The translations under genes were made by a program, and so were the position numbers. DNA of 55,077 bases from Prevotella sp. (GTDB lineage Bacteria > Bacteroidota > Bacteroidia > Bacteroidales > Bacteroidaceae): positions 1 to 55,077 of the forward strand of contig JALFSW010000049.1 of the NCBI GenBank assembly GCA_022779305.1, given 5' to 3'. The notes below the pieces were generated by a model. It saw only the letters and a list, made by a program, of their open reading frames with translations, did not search any database and had not been told where the DNA came from. Within the stretch, counting starts at the first letter, position 1. Each line of letters starts with the position of its first letter. Shown one piece after another: positions 35,266-43,882 of the stretch.

Positions 35266-36732
35266 ATGTCTGAGAAAAACTCGAATGCTTTGACAAATCA
35301 TATCGAAGCAAAAAAAGTATGGCAAATGCTTGCAATCATTGCAACAACAGCCATTGTTTGGAACTTGCCCAGCGATGTTTTTGGCATTAATGGACTAACC
35401 GTGGTACAACAGCGCATTATTGCAATCTTCGTTTTCGCCACACTCTCTTGGCTCACTGAATGTATTCCAGCGTGGGCAACATCGCTGTCGATAATGACAA
35501 TGATGTGTGTATCAGTCTCACAAAACTCATTTGGTATCTTCAAAGACGACCACGTAGGTGAGCTTTTGGATTCTAAAGAGATCATGGCATCGTTCGCCGA
35601 TCCTATTATTATGCTATTCTTAGCAGGTTTTATTCTGGCGATTGCAGCTTCTAAATCAGGCTTAGACACTTTGTTGGCAAAGAACTTGATGCGTCCTTTT
35701 GGGCGAAAGAGTGAGAATGTGTTGCTTGGTTTTCTTCTCATTACGGGTTTTTTCTCAATGTTTATCTCTAACACAGCTACGGCTGCGTTGATGCTCACTT
35801 TCCTCACACCTGTCTTTGCAGCCTTGCCAGCAAATGGAAAAGGGCGCATTGCTTTGACTATGTCAATTCCTTTGGCTGCCAATTTAGGAGGAATGGGTAC
35901 ACCTATTGGCACACCTCCTAACCTCATTGCCTTGAAATATCTCAATGATCCAGCTGGATTGAATATGAATATTGATTTTGCGCAATGGATGATGTTTATG
36001 TTCCCACTTGTCATCATATTACTTTTGATTTGCTGGCGCGTGTTGATCTATTTTTTCCCATTCTCTCAAAAGACCATCGACCTTGAAATTAAAGGTGAGA
36101 TACACAGTGGTTGGAGAATGTGGGTAGTAATAGGAACGTTTATCATTACCATTCTCCTTTGGGTTATTCCAAAGGACCTTACAGGCATAGATACCAACAC
36201 CGTTTCAATGATTCCTATGGGTTTGTTTGCCATCACGGGCGTCATTACAGCGAAAGATTTACAAGAAATCAATTGGAGTGTGATTTGGATGGTTGCTGGT
36301 GGATTTGCAATTGGTCTTGGAATGAATGGTTCTGGACTTGCCGATGCGGCTATTGAAAGCATTCCTTTTGATAATTGGAGTCCGATTATTATTCTTGTTA
36401 TTTCTGGTTTGATTTGCTATTTCCTTTCGAACTTTATCTCAAACACTGCAACGGCAGCCTTGCTTGTTCCCATTTTGGCTGTAGTTTGTAAAGGAATGGG
36501 CGACAAGCTCGATGTGATAGGAGGTACAAGCACAGTACTTATAGGTATTGCTATTGCAGCCTCAACGGCCATGTGTTTGCCAATTTCTACTCCTCCAAAT
36601 GCGATTGCTTATTCAACAGGACTTGTTGAACAAAAAGACATGCTCAAGACAGGACTCACCTGCGGTCTCATTTCGCTCATCTTGGGCTACGCATTGCTCT
36701 TTGTTATTGGCGAGCTCCATATTTTGGGCTAA
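35266..36732 (+). CDS. SLC13/DASS family sodium:anion symporter
   Basis: Inner-membrane symporter of 488 residues with about eleven to twelve hydrophobic segments. The two inverted-repeat signature motifs are both present: SNTATAALMLTFLTP followed by GTPIGTPPN, and SNFISNTATAALLVP followed by PISTPPN. These SNT motifs bind Na+ and the carboxylate substrate in the family. The probable substrate is a C4-dicarboxylate such as succinate, or possibly sulfate. It stands alone on the plus strand with its own promoter, and a long imperfect hairpin lies downstream. Confidence 0.92.
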   Translation: MSEKNSNALTNHIEAKKVWQMLAIIATTAIVWNLPSDVFGINGLTVVQQRIIAIFVFATLSWLTECIPAWATSLSIMTMMCVSVSQNSFGIFKDDHVGELLDSKEIMASFADPIIMLFLAGFILAIAASKSGLDTLLAKNLMRPFGRKSENVLLGFLLITGFFSMFISNTATAALMLTFLTPVFAALPANGKGRIALTMSIPLAANLGGMGTPIGTPPNLIALKYLNDPAGLNMNIDFAQWMMFMFPLVIILLLICWRVLIYFFPFSQKTIDLEIKGEIHSGWRMWVVIGTFIITILLWVIPKDLTGIDTNTVSMIPMGLFAITGVITAKDLQEINWSVIWMVAGGFAIGLGMNGSGLADAAIESIPFDNWSPIIILVISGLICYFLSNFISNTATAALLVPILAVVCKGMGDKLDVIGGTSTVLIGIAIAASTAMCLPISTPPNAIAYSTGLVEQKDMLKTGLTCGLISLILGYALLFVIGELHILG

Positions 36733-36761
36733 GAGGGGGGATTTTTAGAACACGCCTTAAG

Positions 36762-36829
36762 TAGAAAGATGTGGCAGTGGAAAGAAATAGGAGGTGTCTG
36801 TAATCCTCTTTCTTCCCATTGCTACATTT
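36762..36829. terminator. Imperfect long hairpin after the DASS gene
   Basis: AAAGATGTGGCAGTGGAAAG (about 36765-36784) can pair with CTTTCTTCCCATTGCTACATTT (about 36808-36829) with several mismatches. A likely transcription end, although the T-run is weak. Confidence 0.45.
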
Positions 36830-36845
36830 CATTTATCCTACTTTA

Positions 36846-36868
36846 GCCTCTAATGACCGAATTGGGTT
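36846..36868 (-). repeat. Solo end of the dispersed repeat, abutting copy C
   Basis: CCTCTAATGACCGAATTGGGTTT is a terminal segment identical in type to the far end of copy C. It directly touches the start of copy C, so the junction forms a near-perfect palindrome around 36851-36888. Confidence 0.75.
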
Positions 36869-36869
36869 T

Positions 36870-37066
36870 AACCCAAATCGGTCATTAAGCCGTGAGGGCT
36901 TTCTTTTTGTCTTATTTATTCACTTACCAATAGCTTGCAGCTACTTGTCGGCATCTTCTTCCGCATTTTCTCTTGAAGTAGTCCGCTACATCTGCGATAA
37001 AATGCGGAATAACCTGCACAGACAATTAGATGCAATCACTTTGGTCTCTAATGACCGAATTGGGTT
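36870..37066 (-). repeat. Dispersed ~195-bp repeat, copy C
   Basis: Full copy of 197 bp in reverse orientation, bounded by AACCCAAATCGGTCATTA and CTCTAATGACCGAATTGGGTT. It lies between the DASS transporter and uraA, ending 43 bases before the uraA -7 box. Confidence 0.9.
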
Positions 37067-37108
37067 AAATTTATAATAGAAAAGCGTTGTTGTTAGCTTT
37101 TTTTTATT

Positions 37109-37117
37109 TAATTTTGC
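37109..37117 (+). promoter_or_regulatory. Predicted uraA promoter, -7 box
   Basis: TAATTTTGC lies about 46 bases before the uraA ATG, downstream of repeat copy C. Confidence 0.5.
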
Positions 37118-37162
37118 AAACGATTATTATATTGTTGTCACATCTATCTAATTTAATAAAAA

Positions 37163-38377
37163 ATGAACACATCCAATTTATCACCATTTAGGCGAACGAT
37201 AGTGGGCATACAGTTTCTGTTTGTTGCCTTTGGAGCCACCGTCCTTGTTCCGTTGCTTGTCGGTTTAGACCCAGCAACAGCATTGTTCACCGCCGGATTA
37301 GGAACTTTTATCTTTCATTTGGTCACGAAAGGTAAAGTTCCTATTTTTTTAGGCTCTTCATTTGCTTTCATTGCCCCTATTATTGCCGCTTCAAAACAAT
37401 GGGGAATGCCTGGCACATTGGCAGGAATGGTAGGCGTAGCATTGGTCTACTTCCTTATGTCGGCACTTGTTAAACTGCAAGGACGAAAATTAATCGACCG
37501 ACTTTTTCCTCCTGTAGTAATCGGTCCTGTTATCATTCTCATCGGGCTTTCCCTCTCAAGTGCAGCTGTTGATATGGCAAAAAACAATTGGCTGTTGGCT
37601 TGTGTGTCGCTTGCTGTTGCCATTTTGGTGCTCACTTTGGGCAAAGGATTGGTGAAATTAGTACCCGTTGTTTGTGGAATTGTGGCTGGCTACATTGTGG
37701 CTGTGCTTCTTGGCGAAGTCGATTTCACATCGGTGAAGTCAGCCCCATGGTTTGCGCTCCCTCCAGCATTAGTCAATGTCAAGCTCCCTGAATTTGCTTG
37801 GGAACCTTTTCTTTTTATGATTCCCGTTGCCATTGCGCCAGTGATTGAACACATTGGCGATGTTTACGTAGTAGGTGCGGTGGCGCAGAAAGACTTTACA
37901 AAAGATCCAGGTCTGCATCGAACCATGTTTGGAGATGGATTGGCATGCTTGGTGGCAAGTCTTTTAGGTGGACCTCCGGTCACAACCTACAGCGAAGTAA
38001 CGGGGGCAATGAGTATTACGAAGATAACCCATCCTCAAGTAATTCGTATTTCAGCTCTCACCGCCATCATCTTTTCGGTCATTGGCAAGTTGAGTGCTTT
38101 GCTTCAGAGTGTTCCTACTGCTGTTTTGGGTGGCATTATGCTTTTACTTTTTGGGACGATAGCCTCTGTAGGTATTCAGAACCTCATTCAACACAAAGTA
38201 GACCTCAATCAAACGCGCAATACCATCATTATTTCTGTTACGCTCACAATGGGCATTGGTGGTGCCATTCTCAATTGGGGCAACTTTGCAATGAGTGGTA
38301 TAGGATTGGCTGCCATCATTGGCGTGGTACTCAACCTTATTCTTCCAAAATCTAAAACAACAACAGAAGAAGATTAA
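37163..38377 (+). CDS. uraA: Uracil permease (NCS2 family)
   Basis: Nucleobase:proton symporter of 404 residues with about fourteen membrane segments. Motifs of the UraA branch are visible: IFLGSSFAFIAPI near the N-terminus, VIEHIGDVYVVG carrying the substrate- and proton-coupling Glu and His, and GGPPVTTYSEVTGAMSITK with the second conserved Glu. It has its own promoter and is followed by a bidirectional terminator. It would take up uracil for salvage. Confidence 0.93.
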   Translation: MNTSNLSPFRRTIVGIQFLFVAFGATVLVPLLVGLDPATALFTAGLGTFIFHLVTKGKVPIFLGSSFAFIAPIIAASKQWGMPGTLAGMVGVALVYFLMSALVKLQGRKLIDRLFPPVVIGPVIILIGLSLSSAAVDMAKNNWLLACVSLAVAILVLTLGKGLVKLVPVVCGIVAGYIVAVLLGEVDFTSVKSAPWFALPPALVNVKLPEFAWEPFLFMIPVAIAPVIEHIGDVYVVGAVAQKDFTKDPGLHRTMFGDGLACLVASLLGGPPVTTYSEVTGAMSITKITHPQVIRISALTAIIFSVIGKLSALLQSVPTAVLGGIMLLLFGTIASVGIQNLIQHKVDLNQTRNTIIISVTLTMGIGGAILNWGNFAMSGIGLAAIIGVVLNLILPKSKTTTEED

Positions 38378-38394
38378 TTGCTAAATCAATAGAG

Positions 38395-38443
38395 AAAAAC
38401 CCTTTCAGACTTATGCCATAATCAGTCTGAAAGGGTCTTTTTA
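38395..38443. terminator. Bidirectional terminator between uraA and the ABC-F gene
   Basis: ACCCTTTCAGACT (38399-38411) and AGTCTGAAAGGGT (38424-38436) are perfect complements with T- and A-rich flanks on both sides. Confidence 0.9.
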
Positions 38444-38458
38444 GACAAATCCTAAAGA

Positions 38459-40459
38459 TTATCTTTGCAATATTTCTAATTCCTCGGAAAGCGACATCCA
38501 CGTTTCATTTTCTTTGTCGAGTCTCTCCTGTAAGTCACTGTATTCAGCCACAAGTTTCATGTCTGATGCCTTCTCGGGCAACATCAACAGGTCGTTAAGT
38601 TCCGCAAGCCTACTTTCCATTTTAGCAATTTGCTGTTCGCTTGTCTCAATGGAACGCTGAATTTTTCGTATTTTCTTTTGTTGTTCTTTGTGTTCAGCAT
38701 AGGAAACAGCCCCCTTGTTTTCTGAATTATCCGCACTTGTTTCAACCATATTTTCGGCAGGCGTTTTCTTCTCTTTTGTCTTGGCTTGAAACACTGCATT
38801 TCCATTGAGCGATTCCTCTATCGTGGTAGCATTGTGATGTTGCAGATAATCATAGATGCCACCTAAATGTTCACGCACTTTCCCTCCACCAAATTCATAG
38901 ACCTTACTCACAAGACCATCTAAAAATTCACGATCGTGCGAAACTATGATTGCTGTTCCATCGAAAGCCTTTATCGCTTCTTTTAAAACCTCTTTTGAAG
39001 CAATGTCTAAGTGGTTTGTAGGTTCGTCGAGGATGAGAAAGTTTACAGGTTCCAACAGCAATTTTATCATTGCCAGCCTCGAACGTTCGCCTCCCGAAAG
39101 CACCTTTACTTTCTTTTCGGAGGTTTCTCCTCCAAACATAAAAGCACCCAATAGGTCATTGATGCGCAGTCGCATATCGCCTTTTGCAACATAGTCAATG
39201 GTTTCAAAGATGCTTAAATTTTCGTCCAACAATTGTGCTTGGTTTTGTGCAAAATAGCCTATCTGAATGTTGTGTCCGATTTTTAACTCACCCTCATAGG
39301 GTATTTCTCCCATGATACACTTTACCAGCGTAGACTTTCCTTCGCCATTCTTGCCCACAAATGCCACTTTTTCTCCTCTTTTGATGGTCATGTTCACATG
39401 CTCGAACACCAAATGGTCGCACCCAGCAGATGCCGTATTCGCACTTGCATAAACTTTTTTCAGTTCTTCAGCAATAATGGGATAATCGCCACTGCGCAGA
39501 CAAGGCGGAAATCTTAGGCGCATTGCTGAATTATCAACTTCATCCACTTCGATGGGCACAATTTTTTCTAATTGTTTGATGCGCTGTTGCACCTGAACCG
39601 CCTTTGTCGCTTGATAGCGAAAACGTTCGATGAAAGCCTTAATATCAGCAATTTCTTTTTGTTGATTTTCATAGGCACGCAGCTGTTGCTCACGACGTTC
39701 TTTTCGCAAAACAACATACTCATCATAGCCCACTTTGTAGTCTTCCACCTTTCCACACGTGATTTCCAACGTTCGGTTCGTAACATTATTAATAAAAGCA
39801 CGGTCGTGTGAAACGAGGATAACCGCCTTTGCACTTTGCGACAAAAATTGCTCTAACCACTGAATCGATTCAATGTCTAAGTGGTTAGTAGGCTCATCAA
39901 GCAAAAGAACTTCAGGACGGAGCAACAGTATCTTTGCTAATTCAATGCGCATACGCCATCCTCCAGAAAATTCCTTTGTAGGTCGCTCAAAGTCGGAACG
40001 AAGAAAACCCAAACCTATCAGCGTCCGTTCTATTTCAGCTTCATAATTTTCACCGCCCATCATCATATAACGTTCGTGTTCCTGCGTGAAACGTTCCACA
40101 AGCTGTGCATAACCATCGCTTTCGTAGTCGGTTCGCTCTGCCATCTCTTGTTCCATCTTTTTCAACCGTTCTTCTATTTTTCGGTTGTCGGCAAAGGCTT
40201 TGCGGGTTTCCTCTTTTACTGTGGTGTCGTCGGAAAGTTTCATCACCTGCGGCAAATAGCCTATTGACGTATCGTTGGGAATGGCAACAATTCCAGATGT
40301 AGGTGATTGTAATCCACTCAATATCTTTAACATCGTTGATTTGCCTGCACCGTTTTTGCCCACAAGCGCAATGCGATCGCGTGGATTGACAACAAATGAA
40401 ACTCCATCAAATAAGGGTTTCACACCAAATTCTACCTTCAAATTCTCTACTGAAATCAT
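38459..40459 (-). CDS. ABC-F family ATPase (second paralogue)
   Basis: Soluble twin-cassette ATPase of 666 residues. Cassette 1 has ALVGKNGAGKST, FSGGWRMRIELAK and VLLLDEPTNHLD. A charged linker helix of ABC-F type follows. Cassette 2 has AFVGKNGEGKST, LSGGERSRLAMIK and FLILDEPTNHLD. A long coiled-coil C-terminal region (about 565-666) is rich in Lys, Glu and Gln. It belongs to the translation-factor class near YheS/YdiF rather than a transporter; whether it gives antibiotic protection cannot be judged from sequence. It differs clearly from the ABC-F protein at 2253-4034. Confidence 0.9.
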   Translation of the reverse strand: MISVENLKVEFGVKPLFDGVSFVVNPRDRIALVGKNGAGKSTMLKILSGLQSPTSGIVAIPNDTSIGYLPQVMKLSDDTTVKEETRKAFADNRKIEERLKKMEQEMAERTDYESDGYAQLVERFTQEHERYMMMGGENYEAEIERTLIGLGFLRSDFERPTKEFSGGWRMRIELAKILLLRPEVLLLDEPTNHLDIESIQWLEQFLSQSAKAVILVSHDRAFINNVTNRTLEITCGKVEDYKVGYDEYVVLRKERREQQLRAYENQQKEIADIKAFIERFRYQATKAVQVQQRIKQLEKIVPIEVDEVDNSAMRLRFPPCLRSGDYPIIAEELKKVYASANTASAGCDHLVFEHVNMTIKRGEKVAFVGKNGEGKSTLVKCIMGEIPYEGELKIGHNIQIGYFAQNQAQLLDENLSIFETIDYVAKGDMRLRINDLLGAFMFGGETSEKKVKVLSGGERSRLAMIKLLLEPVNFLILDEPTNHLDIASKEVLKEAIKAFDGTAIIVSHDREFLDGLVSKVYEFGGGKVREHLGGIYDYLQHHNATTIEESLNGNAVFQAKTKEKKTPAENMVETSADNSENKGAVSYAEHKEQQKKIRKIQRSIETSEQQIAKMESRLAELNDLLMLPEKASDMKLVAEYSDLQERLDKENETWMSLSEELEILQR

Positions 40460-40478
40460 GCTTAAAAACGTTTGATGT

Positions 40479-40487
40479 GCAAAGATA
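40479..40487 (-). promoter_or_regulatory. Predicted promoter of the second ABC-F gene
   Basis: The minus strand reads TATCTTTGC, 20 bases upstream of the start codon. Confidence 0.55.
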
Positions 40488-40581
40488 CAAAATTATTCTA
40501 ATTCTATTGCTCTTTCATTTATTTGATACATATAGACAGCTCTCAAATTTTGCTCTTTTTTGAGGATAAATGGGCGATTTT

Positions 40582-40620
40582 CAACTGAGCCTCATTTACC
40601 TGATAACTGAGGCTCAGTTG
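40582..40620. repeat. Perfect 13-bp inverted repeat (AACTGAGCCTCA family)
   Basis: CAACTGAGCCTCA (40582-40594) and TGAGGCTCAGTTG (40608-40620) are perfect complements with a 13-base loop. It is related to the inverted repeat at 17770-17828. It lies between the two divergent promoters of the ABC-F and tex genes. Confidence 0.8.
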
Positions 40621-40671
40621 CGAGACAAATAAACTACATTTGATTTGCAAGTAAACAATGTTTGCAGAAAG

Positions 40672-40703
40672 TTTGTGTATCCCCATTTTACTTATTATCT
40701 TTG
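40672..40703 (+). promoter_or_regulatory. Predicted tex promoter ending at repeat copy D
   Basis: TTTG (40672-40675) and TATCTTTG (40696-40703) are 20 bases apart. The expected transcription start (about 40709-40712) coincides with the first base of repeat copy D (40711), so the whole element would form the tex 5' leader. Confidence 0.6.
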
Positions 40704-40710
40704 TTCATTG

Positions 40711-40906
40711 AACCCAACTCGGTCATTAGAGACCAAACAGATTGCATCGGATTGTCTGTGCTGATTATTCAACGTTTTAACGCAGATGTAGCAGGCAACT
40801 TCAAGAGAAAAAGCTGAAGAAGATGTTGGCAAACAGATGCAAACCGTTGAGAAGTTAAAAATAAAGTAAAAAGAAAACCCTAATGGTCTAATGACCGATT
40901 TGGGTT
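40711..40906 (+). repeat. Dispersed ~195-bp repeat, copy D
   Basis: Full copy of 196 bp in forward orientation, starting AACCCAACTCGGTCATTAG and ending GGTCTAATGACCGATTTGGGTT. It ends 24 bases before the tex start codon. Confidence 0.9.
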
Positions 40907-40930
40907 GAAAGAAAAGACAAAAACAAATAT

Positions 40931-43081
40931 ATGGACAAACATACAGCGCACATTGCCCTTTCGCTTTCTTTGAACGAGAAAAGTGTTGAAGCTACGTTGA
41001 ATCTTTTAGCAGAAGGATGCACCATTCCGTTTATTGCACGCTATCGAAAAGAACGAACGGGAAATTTAGACGAGATTGCTATTGCGAATATCAGCGACAT
41101 GCTCACAAAACTCAAAGAACTTGACAAGCGCAAGGAAACTGTGCTTAAAAGTATTCGAGAGCAGGGAAAACTCACGGACGATCTGGCATCGAAAATCGAA
41201 CATTGCCAGAATGCCACCGAATTGGAAGATCTCTATTTGCCTTTCAAACCTAAACGTCGCACACGTGCGCAAGTTGCCCGTGAAAATGGATTGGAACCGC
41301 TTGCTAATCTTCTTTTGTTGCAACGAGAACGCAAGCCGCTGGTGGCAGCTCAACGCTTTGTGGGCGAACAAGTGGAAAGTGCAGATGCAGCCATTGAAGG
41401 TGCAAAAGATATTATTGCAGAGATGATTAGCGAAGACGCAGAGGTGAGAAATGTTGTTAGAGGCTTTTATCGGCGTGAAGCCTTGATTTCTTCAAAAGTG
41501 GTAAAGAAAAAAGAAGCGGAAGAAGATGCGCAGAAATTTTCCGATTATTTTGATTTCTCTGAACCCTTGCGCCGCTGTAACAGTCACCGACTTTTAGCAA
41601 TGCGCAGAGGCGAAGCAGCTGGTTTTTTGCGTGTCGGTATCGGCATTGAAGGAGAGGAATGTATCGAGCACATCAAAAGGCGATATGTCAGAGGTGTTGG
41701 CGAATGTCAAGCCATCGTTTCGGCAGCCATCGAAGATGCCTTTAAGCGACTCATTGACCCAAGTATAGAAAACGAATTTGCAACATTGAGCAAAGAACGT
41801 GCCGACGAAGAAGCCATTCGTGTGTTTGCAGAAAACCTTCGACAATTGTTACTTTCCGCACCCTTGGGACAGAAACGTGTTTTGGCAATCGACCCCGGAT
41901 TTGCCAATGGCTGCAAAACAGCTTGTTTAGACGAGCAAGCCAACCTTCTTCACCACGAAATCATCTTTCCGCATCCGCCAAAGGAACGCAGAATGCAAGC
42001 TGGCAGGGCTGTGATCGAGATGATTAAACGCTACAAAATAGAAGCCATTGCCATAGGAAACGGAACAGCCAGTAGGGAAACGAAAAGTTTTGTAGAGCAA
42101 GTACTTGCTGAAAATCCAGACGTTAAGAATCTTGTGCAAGGAACATTTGTTGTGAGCGAAGATGGGGCTTCTATCTATTCTGCATCGGCAACGGCACGCG
42201 AAGAATTTCCCAATGAAGATGTAACGACACGTGGGGCAGTGTCCATCGGTAGGCGTTTGATGGATCCTTTAGCAGAATTGGTGAAGATAGATCCAAAAAG
42301 TATCGGTGTTGGGCAGTATCAGCATGACGTTGATCAAACAAAACTGAAACATTCGTTAGATCAGACTGTGGTGAGTTGTGTAAACCAAGTGGGAGTAAAT
42401 CTCAATACGGCATCTAAACATTTGTTGATGTATGTCAGTGGTTTAGGAACTGTTTTGGCACAAAATATTGTGGATTACAGACGAGCCAATGGAGCGTTCA
42501 CATCGCGAGCAGAATTAAAAAAAGTGCCACGTTTGGGCAATGTTGCCTATCAGCAATGTGCAGGTTTCTTGCGCATACCCAATGCCCGCAACCCTTTGGA
42601 CAACTCTGGTGTGCATCCAGAAAGTTACACCATTGTGGAAGCAATGGCAAAGGATCAGGGGTGCAGTTTGTCGGAACTCATAGGTAATAAAACGCTGCAA
42701 AAGAAAATCAATGTTGAACGCTATTTGACGGCAGAAATTGGACTTCCAACTCTCAAAGATATTATGGCAGAACTCGACAAACCAGGGCGAGATCCACGCC
42801 AACAATTGGAAATTTTTGAGTTTGATGAATACGTGCATAGCATCGATGACCTAAAAATCGGGATGGAATTACCAGGCATTGTTACGAACATCACCAACTT
42901 CGGAGCTTTTGTCGATATTGGGGTGCATCAAGACGGACTGGTACATGTCTCTCAATTGGCAGATAGATATGTAAACGACCCTACACAGGTGGTGCATTTG
43001 CACCAGCATGTGCGAGTCAGAGTAACAGAAATCGACTTACGGAGAAAACGCATCGGACTGACAATGAGGGGGATAAAATAA
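40931..43081 (+). CDS. tex: Tex-like S1 RNA-binding protein
   Basis: Conserved nucleic-acid-binding protein of 716 residues linked to transcription. The N-terminal helical Tex_N region contains the typical TIPFIARYRKERTGNLDE segment. A YqgF-like RNase H fold follows with VLAIDPGFANGCKTACLD. Helix-hairpin-helix elements include GLGTVLAQNIVDYRRANGAF. A C-terminal S1 domain (about 640-716) has GIVTNITNFGAFVDIGVHQDG. It is preceded by repeat copy D and followed without spacing by copy E. Start ATG 40931 fits the family N-terminus. Confidence 0.96.
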   Translation: MDKHTAHIALSLSLNEKSVEATLNLLAEGCTIPFIARYRKERTGNLDEIAIANISDMLTKLKELDKRKETVLKSIREQGKLTDDLASKIEHCQNATELEDLYLPFKPKRRTRAQVARENGLEPLANLLLLQRERKPLVAAQRFVGEQVESADAAIEGAKDIIAEMISEDAEVRNVVRGFYRREALISSKVVKKKEAEEDAQKFSDYFDFSEPLRRCNSHRLLAMRRGEAAGFLRVGIGIEGEECIEHIKRRYVRGVGECQAIVSAAIEDAFKRLIDPSIENEFATLSKERADEEAIRVFAENLRQLLLSAPLGQKRVLAIDPGFANGCKTACLDEQANLLHHEIIFPHPPKERRMQAGRAVIEMIKRYKIEAIAIGNGTASRETKSFVEQVLAENPDVKNLVQGTFVVSEDGASIYSASATAREEFPNEDVTTRGAVSIGRRLMDPLAELVKIDPKSIGVGQYQHDVDQTKLKHSLDQTVVSCVNQVGVNLNTASKHLLMYVSGLGTVLAQNIVDYRRANGAFTSRAELKKVPRLGNVAYQQCAGFLRIPNARNPLDNSGVHPESYTIVEAMAKDQGCSLSELIGNKTLQKKINVERYLTAEIGLPTLKDIMAELDKPGRDPRQQLEIFEFDEYVHSIDDLKIGMELPGIVTNITNFGAFVDIGVHQDGLVHVSQLADRYVNDPTQVVHLHQHVRVRVTEIDLRRKRIGLTMRGIK

Positions 43082-43275
43082 TCCCAATTCGGTCATTAGA
43101 GACCAAAGGGCTTGCGTCTGATTGCCTGTGCAGATTGTTCAGTGTTTTACCACAGATGTAGCGGGCTACTTCAAGAGAAAACACTAAAAAAGCTGCCGGC
43201 AAGCGGATGATGCTGTTGGGAAGTGAATAAATAAGATAAAAAAAAACCTTAACGGTCTAATGACCGATTTGGGAT
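43082..43275 (+). repeat. Dispersed ~195-bp repeat, copy E
   Basis: Full copy in forward orientation, bounded by ATCCCAATTCGGTCATTAG and CTAATGACCGATTTGGGAT. It begins immediately after the tex stop codon (43079-43081) and ends 14 bases before the GNAT start codon, filling the whole intergenic space. Confidence 0.9.
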
Positions 43276-43289
43276 AATAAGAACGCAAA

Positions 43290-43862
43290 ATGGAAATAAC
43301 AATAAGGTCAGCCCAAAGAGAAGAAGCACCCACCATCGCAAAGCTCATTATGGAAGCAATGAACCATGAATGTTGTTTGTGGTTTGCTGGAAAGGGGCAC
43401 ACATTAGAAGAGTTTTTTGTGGTGATGAAGCGTTTGGTGGAAGCTGAAGGAACGCAATATTCCTATCACAACGTGTTGGTAGCAGTGGGTGCATCGTCGG
43501 AAATAGTGGGAATGTGTGTCAGTTATGACGGTGGCAGATTACACGTGCTTAGGAAAGCCTTTTTTGATGTGATGCTTTCGGCGTTCGGGCAAGACCATTC
43601 GAATATGCCCGATGAAACAGAGGCTGGTGAACTATATGTTGATTCTTTGTGTGTCGTGCGTGAATACAGGGGGCAAGGTATTGCTGCAAAACTTCTTCAG
43701 GCAACGAAAGAAAAGGGACGAAAGATGGGGCTGCCCGTAGGTTTATTGGTGGACGAATGCAACCCCGATGCTGAGCGACTCTATCTGCGTGAAGGATTTC
43801 AATTTGTGGGTGTCAATGAATGGGGCGGACATCGCATGAAACACATGCTTTTTAGAATATGA
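43290..43862 (+). CDS. GNAT family N-acetyltransferase
   Basis: Acyl-CoA-dependent N-acetyltransferase of 190 residues. The N-terminal strand EITIRSAQREEAPTIAKLI starts the GNAT fold, and the acetyl-CoA-binding motif A is LCVVREYRGQGIAAKLLQAT (R/Q-x-x-G-x-G/A pattern). The C-terminus RLYLREGFQFVGVNEWGGH forms the usual last strands. The substrate is unknown. The gene is separated from tex only by repeat copy E and may be cotranscribed with it. Confidence 0.88.
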   Translation: MEITIRSAQREEAPTIAKLIMEAMNHECCLWFAGKGHTLEEFFVVMKRLVEAEGTQYSYHNVLVAVGASSEIVGMCVSYDGGRLHVLRKAFFDVMLSAFGQDHSNMPDETEAGELYVDSLCVVREYRGQGIAAKLLQATKEKGRKMGLPVGLLVDECNPDAERLYLREGFQFVGVNEWGGHRMKHMLFRI

Positions 43863-43882
43863 TGCGTTTTTAAGTGAGGATT

